NCBI RefSeq assembly: GCF_027107535.1
Contig: NZ_CP114283.1
Coordinates: forward strand, 6,262,001-6,326,000
DNA from: Streptomyces aurantiacus
Lineage (GTDB): Bacteria; Actinomycetota; Actinomycetes; Streptomycetales; Streptomycetaceae
Reading direction: 5' to 3'
Length of the DNA: 64,000 nt
Part shown: piece by piece, positions 24,676-33,168 of the stretch
Layout of the letters: each line of letters starts with the position of its first letter
Numbering within the stretch: position 1 is the stretch's first letter
Translations under genes and position numbers: made by a program
The notes under the pieces: model-generated
What the model was told of the DNA's origin: nothing
Seen by the model: the letters and a program-made list of their open reading frames with translations, nothing else
The model's database searches: none

Positions 24676-25980
24676 TCATGCCGGACGGGCGGTCATCTCC
24701 CTGCGCACGGGGTCGGACACCCCGAGACCTGGCGTCGGGGCGAGGGACAGGACGCCGATCTTGCCCATGTGGGCGTTGCTCTGGACCAGCCTGGCAGCCT
24801 CGGCCGTGTCGGTGAGCGGATAGGTCTCCGTCAGCGCGGGGGCGAGATGGCCGAGGTCGAGGAGCCGGTGCACGGCGGCCTGCTCGTGGAGGTTGGACCC
24901 GTGGCTGCCGATGACCCGCTTGAGGCGCATCCACAGGTACCGGTTGTCGAACTCGTGCTGGTAGCCCGTGCTGGAACCGCAGGTCACCACCGCGCCGCCG
25001 CGCCGCACCACGAAGACGGAGACACCGAAGGTCGCCCGGCCCACGTGCTCGAAGACGATGTGCGGGTCCTCGCCCGTCGCGGCCCGGATCAGCTTGCCGA
25101 GCCGCTTTCCGGCGACGGAGGGGTCGGCGGGCGGCTCGTTGCCGGTGAGACCGATCTCCTCTCGGTTGACGACCACGTGACAGCCCAGGCGGCGGGCGTA
25201 CTCCGCCTTCCGCTCGCTGCTGACGACTCCCACGGCGATCCCGCCGCCGTTGCGGACCAGTTGGACCGCGTACGCGCCGAGACCGCCGGCCGCCCCCCAG
25301 ATCAGCACCACGTCGCCCTGCGTCATCCGGGCGCCCCGGTCGCTGACGAGCATGCGGTACGCCGTACCCGCGCACAGCGGGTTCGAGGCGGCCTCCTCCC
25401 ACGTCAGATGGGCCGGTTTGGGCAGGAGTTGGCTGGCCCGGGCCACGGAGTAGTGGGCGAGCCCGCCGAAGTTGGTCTCGAAGCCCCAGGCGAGCATGCC
25501 GTTGCCCAGCATGCCGTCGGCGTGGGTCGCCGGGTCCTCCTCGTCGACGTACACGGGACTCACCACGACCTGGTCGCCGACCTGCCATCTGCGCACCCCG
25601 GAACCGGTGCGGACCACGACGCCGGACGCGTCCGAGCCGATCACGTGGAACGGCTGGTCGTGCCGGGCCGCCCAGCGGTCCTGGCGGCCGAAGTGCTTCA
25701 GGAAGGAGAAGGTCGGGATGGGTTCGAACATCGCCGACCAGACGGTGTTGTAGTTGATGCCGCTCGCCATGTTGGCCACCAGCACCTCGTTCGGTGCGAG
25801 TTCGGGCATCGGTACGTCGCCGAGGTGGATCGACTTGCGGACGTCCTTGTCGGCGACTCCGGCGAAGCTCTCCACGTCCTCCGCGCGCAGGTGGGCGGCG
25901 GTGTAGTGGCCGGGTACCGGGAGGTGTTCCAGTTCCGTGCGGTCGGCTCCCGCGACGACGGCCTGCGCCAGCGCATCCAT
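24676..25980 (-). CDS. ccr: crotonyl-CoA carboxylase/reductase
   Basis: A 434-residue CCR-family medium-chain dehydrogenase: NADPH and CO2 convert a 2-enoyl-CoA to an alkylmalonyl-CoA. The Rossmann motif is VLIWGAAGGLGAYAVQL. Residues of the known CO2 pocket are visible: Asn in GINYNTVWSAMF, Phe-Glu in GFETNFGG and His in TGYQHEFDNRYLWM, so carboxylation should be intact. The ATG at 25980 follows AAGGAGG, 45 bases after the Ag85-like gene, as last gene of the FAAL-PKS operon. In polyketide clusters such enzymes supply ethylmalonyl- or longer alkylmalonyl-CoA; here it probably feeds the AT of the Pks13-like synthase. Confidence 0.92.
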   Translation of the reverse strand: MDALAQAVVAGADRTELEHLPVPGHYTAAHLRAEDVESFAGVADKDVRKSIHLGDVPMPELAPNEVLVANMASGINYNTVWSAMFEPIPTFSFLKHFGRQDRWAARHDQPFHVIGSDASGVVVRTGSGVRRWQVGDQVVVSPVYVDEEDPATHADGMLGNGMLAWGFETNFGGLAHYSVARASQLLPKPAHLTWEEAASNPLCAGTAYRMLVSDRGARMTQGDVVLIWGAAGGLGAYAVQLVRNGGGIAVGVVSSERKAEYARRLGCHVVVNREEIGLTGNEPPADPSVAGKRLGKLIRAATGEDPHIVFEHVGRATFGVSVFVVRRGGAVVTCGSSTGYQHEFDNRYLWMRLKRVIGSHGSNLHEQAAVHRLLDLGHLAPALTETYPLTDTAEAARLVQSNAHMGKIGVLSLAPTPGLGVSDPVRREMTARPA

Positions 25981-26025
25981 GGTGGTTCCTCCTTGAGGGG
26001 TCGGCTCGGGCCGGGGGGGGGCGGC

Positions 26026-27003
26026 TCAGCTCAGGCCGAGGCCTTTCGCGAGCGTCGGCCAGGACGCCTTGAACTCCTGCCGCCAGTACGGCCAGGCGTG
26101 CGCTCCCCCGTTGTAGAAGTGCACCTGGGCCGGTATGCCCAGGGCGGCCAGCTGGTCGGTGAACCGGTGCGCCTGGGACCAGAGCGCGCCTTCGAGCAGT
26201 GCGCCTTCGAGGTTGCCGAAGTCGCCGCCCTGCACGCCGCTGCCCTGGGAGACGTACAGGCCGGTGCCCTTGAGAGCACGGGCCTGCGCGTAGGGGTTGT
26301 GCCGGTTCCAGTTGTCCCGGTTGAGCAGTGGGTTGCCCCAGAGGGTGAGGGGCAGCAGGCCTTCCCGGGCGACGATGGCGTTGAGCACGGTCGGCATGCC
26401 GAAGGCCGTGGTGTCGAGGATCCCGCTGTACGAGGCGGCCGCGCCGAAGGTCCCGGGATGCCGTGCCGCGAAGGCCAGGGCGCCGTAGCCGCCGGTGGAC
26501 ACACCGGCGACGGCACGCTTCGTGCCCGCCCTGAACTTCTGCCTCAGCAGGCTCATCAGCTCGTCGACCTGGAAGGTCTCGTAGTCCGAGCCGGCGCGTC
26601 CGTAGTTCCACCAGTCGGTGGGGATGCCGGTGGGGCCGGACGAGGGCATCACGGTGATGACGTCCTGGCCCGCGAGGAAGTCGACGACGTCCGTCTCCCT
26701 GGTCCAGGACGTGTAGTCGTCGTGGGCGCCCTGGAGCAGATAGAGGACGGGCCAGGTCCGGTCCGGGTGCGCGGCGTAGCCGGTCGGCAGAACCACGCGT
26801 ACGGGCAGGTCGGCGCCGACGGCCGGGGAGGCGACCGTGAGGTCGACGGTCCGGGCGTCGAGCCACTTCTCGCCGACGACGGTGGCGCCCGCGGCGGCCT
26901 GCACGGCCGAAGCGGCCGTCGCCGGTGGCGCGGTGAGTGCGACTCCCGTGCCGAGCAGTGCCGTTGTCACCGCGAGAGCGGCACATCTGCGCTTACGAGT
27001 CAT
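26026..27003 (-). CDS. secreted antigen-85/mycolyltransferase-like esterase
   Basis: A 325-residue secreted alpha/beta hydrolase. The N-terminal signal is MTRKRRCAALAVTTALLGTGVALTA with an AxA site. The mature protein has RVVLPTGYAAHPDRTWPVLYLLQGAHDDYTSW, the nucleophile elbow GVSTGGYGALAFAARHPG (Ser), and a late His in GGAHAWPYWRQEF. DWWNYGRAGSDYETFQVDELMSLLR matches the esterase D/antigen 85 group (mycolyltransferases, S-formylglutathione hydrolase). It lies 13 bases after the Pks13-like stop. By analogy with FbpA-C it may move the finished acyl chain onto a sugar or wall acceptor outside the cell (inference). Confidence 0.87.
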   Translation of the reverse strand: MTRKRRCAALAVTTALLGTGVALTAPPATAASAVQAAAGATVVGEKWLDARTVDLTVASPAVGADLPVRVVLPTGYAAHPDRTWPVLYLLQGAHDDYTSWTRETDVVDFLAGQDVITVMPSSGPTGIPTDWWNYGRAGSDYETFQVDELMSLLRQKFRAGTKRAVAGVSTGGYGALAFAARHPGTFGAAASYSGILDTTAFGMPTVLNAIVAREGLLPLTLWGNPLLNRDNWNRHNPYAQARALKGTGLYVSQGSGVQGGDFGNLEGALLEGALWSQAHRFTDQLAALGIPAQVHFYNGGAHAWPYWRQEFKASWPTLAKGLGLS

Positions 27004-27016
27004 GGGGCAAGTCCCT

Positions 27017-30000
27017 TCAGGAGTCCCGCAGGTCGCGTGTCAGCAGCCGGGCCAGGTGGTCGACGACCGGTGGGTCGAGCAGCGAGAGGTGGTGGCCGGG
27101 CAGCGGGACGACGGTCAGGTCGGTGCAGTGCGCGTCCCAGCCGAGCGTCGCGTCGCCGCGCTCGTAGCGGGGGTCCCGGACGGTGTGCGGGGCGGGGTCG
27201 CTCGCGCGGTACAGGAGGGTGGTGCCCGCATAACTGCCGGGCCGGTGGCGCTCGCCGCCGCACAGGTCCAGATAGGATGTCCGCTGGTGTTCGAGGACGG
27301 CTTCCGGCAGCTCGACGGTGTCCCTCAGCACCTTGACGACGAGGTCGATCCGTCCCGCGTCGTCGAGCCCGGCGAGTTCGTCGTACGGCAGGTCGAGCGC
27401 CGTGCCGTAGGTACGTGCCACATACGCGGCGAAGTCCCGGAAGTGCTGGAGGGCCAGGTCGGTCGCGGTGCGGCGGGTGGGCAGGGGCAGTACGGAGTCG
27501 AGCAGGACCAGGGCGAGGACCCTGCCGTGCGGGGCGAGGAGCCTGGCCGCCTCCTGGGCGATCAGACCGCCGTACGACCAACCGCCCAGCGCCCAGGGCC
27601 CGTTGGTGTTCACCTCCCGGATGCGCCGGGCGAACTCCGCGGCCCGGCCCGGTACGTCGTCCGGATCAGCCTGCCGGTCGAAGCCGTACAGCGGACGGTC
27701 GCCGTCGAGGCTGTGGGCCAGCCGGGCGTAGACATCGGCGGATCCGCCCGCGGCATGGGCGAGGAAGAGCGGGGTGTGGGGGCCGGTGCCGGGGAAGGTC
27801 CGCAGGGGGGCGGCGGCAGGCGTGGCGGCCCTTTCAGGCGGGCGCCTTTCGGACGCGGAGCCTGTGGTGGGTGTCCGGTGTTCCGGCTCCTCGGGGTTCG
27901 CCGGTTCTGTGCCGGCCCCCAGCAGTTGGGCGACTCCCCTCAGCGTTCCTCGCCTCAGGAGGGTGCCCGGCTCGACGTCGATGCCGAACTCCCGCCGCAC
28001 GACGGCCCGTATCCGCACGGCGGTGAGGGAGTCGAGCCCGAGGTCGGTCAACGGCGTGTCGGGGTCGAGGCGTTCCGGGCCGTAGCCCATCACCCCGGCC
28101 ACGCACAGCCGAAGGCGTTCGAGCGGCCCCACGGCAGGGTCGAGTGCCTCGGCCGGGTCCGACGGGCCGCCGGCCGGGGCCGGCTCCTCCCCCGCCCAGA
28201 ACCGCCGGTGCCGCCAGCGGGGCGACGGGACGTCCACGATGCGTCCCCCGGCATGCAGCTCCTCGCGCGGCCGGGCCACCCGTACGCCGTGGACGAGCAG
28301 CGTGGCCAGCGCGGTGCGGAAGCCGACGGCGTCGTCGGTGCCGCGGCGCAGCGTGGGCACGATGAGCGCGTCGTCGGCCCCGGCGTCGCGCAGCGTCTCG
28401 GCCAGCGGGTGCGACTGCGTGGCGTGCGGGGCGACCTCCACGAAGACTCGGTGCCCGTCCTCGGCCGCCGCGCGTACCGCCTGTGCGAAGCGGACGGGGT
28501 TGCGCAGGTTGGCCGCCCAGTACGCCGTGTCGCACGGGCCGGCCCCGCGAGGATCGGCGAGGGCCGTGGAGTAGCGGCGGCAACGGGGTGCGGAGTGCCG
28601 GATCTCGCCGAGTTCCCACGTGAACTCCGGGAGCAGCGGCTCGACTTCGGGCGAGTGCCCGGCCGCGGTGACTCCCAGCGAGCGGGCGAAGCCACCGGCC
28701 TCCGTCACCCGGGCGATCAGTTCGGCGACGTCCTCGGCCGATCCCGTCACCACGCTCTGGGCCGGCGAGGCGTGTACGGCGACCCGCAGGCTCCTCAACT
28801 CCCGTGCCGACAGGGCGATGTCGGAGGCCGGGAGGCCGACCACCGCCATGGCTCCCCCGTTCAGCCCGGCCAGCAGCCGGGAGCGTACGGCGACGATGCG
28901 TGCGCCGGTGGCCTCGTCCAGTTCCCCGGAGACGACCGCCGCCGCGATCTCGCCGAGGGAGTGGCCGACGACGGCGGCGGGTTCGAGACCGCAGGACCGC
29001 CACAGTTCGGCGAGGGCGACCTGCATGCCGTACAGGACGGGCATGACGGTGGTGGGTGTCGACAGATCGGCGTCGGGCCTGAGTCCGGCGCGCAGGGAGA
29101 GGCCCGCGTGCTCGCGCAGGAGGGGTTCCAGCCGGTCGACGGCGGCGGCGAACACGTCCTCCGTCGCGAGGAGCCGGCTTCCCATGCCGGGCCACTGGGA
29201 CCCGTAGCCGGAGAAGACCCACACCATCGGACCGGGCCCGCCCGGTGCGCCGTACCCGGTGACCAGGTGGGGAGAGGGGGCACCTTCGACGAGGCGGGTG
29301 AGGGCGGTGACGGTCTCCGCGCGGTCCCGGGTGACGAGGGCCGCGCGATGGCGGCCGCGGCCGCTGCGGCCCGCGAGGGTCCGGGCGAGGTCGTGGTCGC
29401 GTACGCGCCGGCTGCCGGGGGTGTCCAGCCAGGCGGCCAGTTCACCGGCGTACGCGCGCACGCGCTCCGCGGTCGGCCCGTCGAGCAGGAGCAGTGCGGG
29501 CCGCTCGGAGGGCCGGTGCGCCCGGGCGGCGGGGCGGTGTTCGGTGAGGACGGCGTGGGCGTTCGTGCCGCCGAACCCGAAGGCCGAGACGCCCGCGGTG
29601 GCCGTTCCCGAGTAGCGGGGCCAGGGCTCGGACGAGGTGACCACGCGCAGGCCGAGCGCGTCGAGGTCGGCGTGCGGGCCCGGGCCGGTGAAGTGCAGTT
29701 GGGCGGGGATCTCGCCGTGGTGCAGGGCGAGGACGGTCTTGACGAGGCCCGCCATACCGGCGGCGGCCTCCAGGTGGCCGAGGTTGGTCTTGGCGGAGCC
29801 GATCAGGAGGGGCTGCTCCGGGTCGCGGTCACGGCCGAGGACGGCGCCGAGTGCGCTCGCCTCGATCGGGTCGCCGAGGGCGGTGCCCGTGCCGTGGGCC
29901 TCCACGTAGTCGACGGTCGCCGGAGCGCCGTGCGCCTCGGCGAGGAGGGCGCGCTGGGCCTCGGCGTTGGGGGCCGTGAGCCCGTTGGAGCGGCCGTCGG

Positions 30001-31153
30001 AGTTGACGGCCGTCGCACGGATCACCGCGAGGACGCGGTCGCCGTCGCGTTCGGCGTCCGTGAGCCGTTTCAGTACGACGACTCCGCAGCCCTCGCCGCG
30101 TACGATCCCGTCCGCCGCGGCGTCGAAAGCCTTGCAGCGGCCGTCCGGTGCGAGAGCGCCGGCGCGCTGGAAGCCGAGCGTGACGGCGGGAGTCAGGAGC
30201 AGGTTCACGCCGGCGGCGAGTGCCGTGTCGCTCTCGCCCGTCGCCAGGCTGCGTACGGCGTGGTGGACCGCGACGAGCGACGACGAGCAGGCCGTGTCGA
30301 CGGACAGGCTGGGGCCGCGCAGGTCGAGCGCGTAGGACAGGCGGCCGGCGGCGATGCTGAGTGCGGCGCCGGTGGCCGTCCAGGCGTCCACGGCGCGGGG
30401 GTCGGCGGTGGTGAGGTGCGCGTACTCGTTGCCGCTGATGCCGACGAAGACGCCGGTGCGGGTGCCGGCGAGCGCGGACGCGGACAGGGCCGCGTGGTCG
30501 AGGGCCTCGCGGCTGACTTCGAGCAGCATGCGGTGCTGGGGGTCCATGGCGGTGGCCTCGTGCGCCGGGATGCCGAAGAACTCCGCGTCGAAGCCGGCGA
30601 TGGTGTCGAGGCCGCCGAGGAAGGCTCCGTGCCGGCTCACGTCGTCCGGAAGCCGTTCCGGGTCCGGTACGAAGGGGTCCCACCGGCCGGCCGGGAGCGT
30701 GCCGACGGCGTCCCGGCCCCGGGTGAGGAGCTGCCAGTACGTGTCCGCGGAGGTGACTGCGCCGGGGAAGCGGCAGCCGACGCCGACGACGGCGACCGGA
30801 GCCGGTGCCCCGTGGGCGCCCCCGTGCGGCGGGATTCCTCCGGCGGGCGCCGCGGACGGCGAACTCCCCTGCTGTGAGCGTGACGTGGCGTCCTCGTCGG
30901 CCGGAGCCGTCGGCTCGTCCTCGGCCAGGCGCTCCGCCAGCGCCTCGACGGTCGGCGCGTCCCACAGCAGTGTGTCCGGCAGCCGCCGTCCCACCAGCTC
31001 GCTCAGCGCGGCCGTCAGCGCGAGCGCGTCCCGTGAGGTCAGTCCGGCCTCGGCCAGCGGACGGTCGTCGGACAGCTCGCCCGGCGGCAGGCCGTACCAC
31101 CCGTGCAGCCGTTCGGCGACCAGCCCGCGGACCTGCGTGCGCGTCGCGCTCAT
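27017..31153 (-). CDS. Pks13-like type I polyketide synthase (ACP-KS-AT-ACP-TE)
   Basis: A 1378-residue single-module condensing synthase. The N-terminal carrier domain has Ser40 in AEAGLTSRDALAL, the type loaded by a fatty acyl-AMP ligase. The KS (about 115-540) has DTACSSSLVAVH, EAHGTGT and NLGHLEAAAG. The AT (about 640-960) has VFSGYGSQWPGMG, GHSLGEIAAA and an Arg in VAVRSRLL for a carboxylated extender. The second carrier has LGLDSLTAVR. The thioesterase has FLAHAAGGS, GGWSYGGLIAQ and LEHQRTSYLDL. No KR, DH or ER is present, so the product should be a beta-keto acyl chain branched at C2. Order, size and the TE signatures match mycobacterial Pks13. It overlaps the FAAL by four bases. Confidence 0.93.
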   Translation of the reverse strand: MSATRTQVRGLVAERLHGWYGLPPGELSDDRPLAEAGLTSRDALALTAALSELVGRRLPDTLLWDAPTVEALAERLAEDEPTAPADEDATSRSQQGSSPSAAPAGGIPPHGGAHGAPAPVAVVGVGCRFPGAVTSADTYWQLLTRGRDAVGTLPAGRWDPFVPDPERLPDDVSRHGAFLGGLDTIAGFDAEFFGIPAHEATAMDPQHRMLLEVSREALDHAALSASALAGTRTGVFVGISGNEYAHLTTADPRAVDAWTATGAALSIAAGRLSYALDLRGPSLSVDTACSSSLVAVHHAVRSLATGESDTALAAGVNLLLTPAVTLGFQRAGALAPDGRCKAFDAAADGIVRGEGCGVVVLKRLTDAERDGDRVLAVIRATAVNSDGRSNGLTAPNAEAQRALLAEAHGAPATVDYVEAHGTGTALGDPIEASALGAVLGRDRDPEQPLLIGSAKTNLGHLEAAAGMAGLVKTVLALHHGEIPAQLHFTGPGPHADLDALGLRVVTSSEPWPRYSGTATAGVSAFGFGGTNAHAVLTEHRPAARAHRPSERPALLLLDGPTAERVRAYAGELAAWLDTPGSRRVRDHDLARTLAGRSGRGRHRAALVTRDRAETVTALTRLVEGAPSPHLVTGYGAPGGPGPMVWVFSGYGSQWPGMGSRLLATEDVFAAAVDRLEPLLREHAGLSLRAGLRPDADLSTPTTVMPVLYGMQVALAELWRSCGLEPAAVVGHSLGEIAAAVVSGELDEATGARIVAVRSRLLAGLNGGAMAVVGLPASDIALSARELRSLRVAVHASPAQSVVTGSAEDVAELIARVTEAGGFARSLGVTAAGHSPEVEPLLPEFTWELGEIRHSAPRCRRYSTALADPRGAGPCDTAYWAANLRNPVRFAQAVRAAAEDGHRVFVEVAPHATQSHPLAETLRDAGADDALIVPTLRRGTDDAVGFRTALATLLVHGVRVARPREELHAGGRIVDVPSPRWRHRRFWAGEEPAPAGGPSDPAEALDPAVGPLERLRLCVAGVMGYGPERLDPDTPLTDLGLDSLTAVRIRAVVRREFGIDVEPGTLLRRGTLRGVAQLLGAGTEPANPEEPEHRTPTTGSASERRPPERAATPAAAPLRTFPGTGPHTPLFLAHAAGGSADVYARLAHSLDGDRPLYGFDRQADPDDVPGRAAEFARRIREVNTNGPWALGGWSYGGLIAQEAARLLAPHGRVLALVLLDSVLPLPTRRTATDLALQHFRDFAAYVARTYGTALDLPYDELAGLDDAGRIDLVVKVLRDTVELPEAVLEHQRTSYLDLCGGERHRPGSYAGTTLLYRASDPAPHTVRDPRYERGDATLGWDAHCTDLTVVPLPGHHLSLLDPPVVDHLARLLTRDLRDS

Positions 31154-32895
31154 CGTGCCCCGAACCCACCGTCGAGCAGGCGTGCCCGCGCGGCCGAGCG
31201 GGACACCTTGCCGCTGCTCGTGCGGGGAACCGAGCCGGGCGGTACGAGCAGCAGCGAGCCGAGGCGCAGGCCGTGGCGGGCCGACACGGCGGCGCGTACG
31301 GCGCGTTCGGCGGCGTGGGTGTCCTCCTCCGTCGGGTCGGCGTCCCGCCGGTGCTCCGCGACCACGACGAGTTCCTCACCGGTGGCGTCCGGCCGGGTCA
31401 CCCCGAAGGCGGCGAGCCGGTCCGGGCGGATCAGGGGAACGGCCGCCTGCACGGTCTCCTCGATGTCCTGGGGGTAGTGGTTGCGCCCGTCCACGACGAG
31501 TACGTCCTTCAGGCGGCCGGTGACGAGGAGTTGCCCCTCGTGCAGGGCACCGAGGTCGCCGGTCCGCAGCCAGTCCTCCGGCGCTCCGAAGCCGAAGGTC
31601 TCGGCCGTGAGTCCGGCGCGCTTCCAGTAGCCGAGCCCGATGTTGGGCCCGCGCAGCTGGATCTCTCCGACCCACCCCTGCGGCAGTACGGCGCCGTTCG
31701 CTCCGACGATCCGCAGTTCCTGGCCGACCGGGGTGCCGCACGGGACCAGGACGGCCGCCTCCTCGTCCGGTGGGGTCTCCTCGATCCGTCCCTCCGCGAG
31801 CGCGCCGGGACGGCAGGCGACGACCGCGGGGGGTTCGTCCAGGGAGCCGGCGGTCACGAAGACGGTGGCCTCGGCCAGGCCGTACGCCGGGCAGTGCGTC
31901 GTGGGGTCGAGCCCGGCGGGTGCGAAGAACGTACGGAAGCGGTCCACCGTCGCGGCCCGTACCGGCTCGCTGCCGTTGATGAGCACCCGTACGCGGTCCA
32001 GGCGGAGTTCGTCGACGACCTCGGGCGCGGTGCGGGCCACGCAGTAGTCGTAGGCGAAGTTCGGGGCGGCACTGATCGTGCCCTCGTAGGAGCCGAGGAG
32101 GCGCAGCCAGCGCGAGGGGTCCTGGAGGAAGGAGACCGGGTTCATGAGGACGGAGGGGAATCCGCCCACGACGGGGGCGGCGATGCTGAGGACGAGACCC
32201 ATGTCGTGGAAGAGCGGCAGCCAGCCGACCGTCGTCGCCGTTTCCGGGTCGGCGACGAACGCGTCGAGTGCCTGGCGGGCGTTGGCCACGACGTTGGCGT
32301 GGCTGATCATCACGCCGGCCGGGCTGCGGGTGGAGCCCGAGGTGTACTGGAGGTACGCGATGTCGTCCGGTTCGGGCTTGGCCGCGGGCCGTTCCCGGTC
32401 GTCGTCCGGGCCGGTTGCGTGGCGCTGGACGGGGAGCTGGTCGACGGCCACCACCGGGACGTCCGGCAGCCGGTGGTCTCGTACGAAGGCGCGCAGCGCG
32501 GTGGCCGAGTGGGAGTCGCCGAGCAGACAGACCGGCTCGCAGTCGGCGAGCACCGCGGCCAACCTTCCCTCGTGGCCCGGGACTTCGGGTCCGAAGAGGG
32601 GTACGGCGATGACGCGGGCGTACAGGCAGCCGAGGAACGCGGCCACGTAGTCGAGGCCCTGGGGCATGACGAGCGCGGCTCGTTCGCCGGGCGAGGCGAC
32701 CGTGACGAGGCGGGCCGCCACGGCTCTGGCCCGGGCGTCGAGGGCGCGCCAGCCGAGCGTGCGGTGCAGTCCGGTGGAGGAACTGTCGGGGAAGTCGACA
32801 TGACTGAAGGCGCGTTGCTGCGGCCGGTGGGCGGCCCAGTGCCTCAGGTGGTCCGTGAGGGAGGCTTCGTCGGCGGCGGGCCTGGCGGAGGTCAT
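31150..32895 (-). CDS. fatty acyl-AMP ligase (FadD32-like)
   Basis: A 581-residue adenylate-forming enzyme. The P-loop is YLQYTSGSTRSPAGVMISHAN, later motifs are PAYGLAEATVFVT and DWLRTGDLGAL, and the hinge is GRLKDVLVVDGRNHYPQDIE. The last matches FadD32 and other fatty acyl-AMP ligases, which make acyl-adenylates and pass the acyl group to a carrier protein rather than to CoA. The C-terminus has the catalytic Lys region (RTSSGKVSRSAAR). It heads the operon and should load Ser40 of the Pks13-like synthase, whose start overlaps its stop by four bases. Acyl chain length is not readable. Confidence 0.92.
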   Translation of the reverse strand: MTSARPAADEASLTDHLRHWAAHRPQQRAFSHVDFPDSSSTGLHRTLGWRALDARARAVAARLVTVASPGERAALVMPQGLDYVAAFLGCLYARVIAVPLFGPEVPGHEGRLAAVLADCEPVCLLGDSHSATALRAFVRDHRLPDVPVVAVDQLPVQRHATGPDDDRERPAAKPEPDDIAYLQYTSGSTRSPAGVMISHANVVANARQALDAFVADPETATTVGWLPLFHDMGLVLSIAAPVVGGFPSVLMNPVSFLQDPSRWLRLLGSYEGTISAAPNFAYDYCVARTAPEVVDELRLDRVRVLINGSEPVRAATVDRFRTFFAPAGLDPTTHCPAYGLAEATVFVTAGSLDEPPAVVACRPGALAEGRIEETPPDEEAAVLVPCGTPVGQELRIVGANGAVLPQGWVGEIQLRGPNIGLGYWKRAGLTAETFGFGAPEDWLRTGDLGALHEGQLLVTGRLKDVLVVDGRNHYPQDIEETVQAAVPLIRPDRLAAFGVTRPDATGEELVVVAEHRRDADPTEEDTHAAERAVRAAVSARHGLRLGSLLLVPPGSVPRTSSGKVSRSAARARLLDGGFGAR

Positions 32896-33041
32896 GGCGG
32901 CTCCAACTGGGTCGGCGGCGGAGCGAGTGGGGGCGAAGCGCGTCGGGGTGTGCGGGGCTGCCGGTGCCCGGTGGGGCGGGCACCGGCTTGGAGCGGTGAC
33001 CCAGGTTCCGCCTCCGGGAGACCGGTGGGTTAGACGACGTG

Positions 33042-33080
33042 CTGACAGTTCGTCTCCCGCCTTCTGTCAGTTCGCTGACA
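33042..33080. promoter_or_regulatory. CTGACAG/TGTCAG half-sites between FAAL operon and exporter
   Basis: CTGACAG at 33042-33048 and the inverted repeat TGTCAG-TTCG-CTGACA at 33065-33080 lie in the 273-base divergent promoter region. A further TGACA/TGTCA pair (34591-34595 and 34613-34617) precedes the PucR gene, so one regulator may bind both places. Confidence 0.45.
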
Positions 33081-33168
33081 AAGGCGAGCGGCTGATTGCG
33101 AGCCGCGGGTTAGAGCCCGGACGCCGCTGCGCCGACCACAATCCGTGCCACGGCGGAAGGAGCCTCTC

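Noticed and set aside
24769..27336. Long plus-strand open frames opposite the CCR and Ag85-like genes
   Set aside because: No start with ribosome-binding site and no recognisable domain; the minus-strand genes have complete motifs.
26837..30877. Over 1300-codon plus-strand frame opposite the polyketide synthase
   Set aside because: It is the antisense of the synthase, with repetitive Gly/Arg/Val composition.
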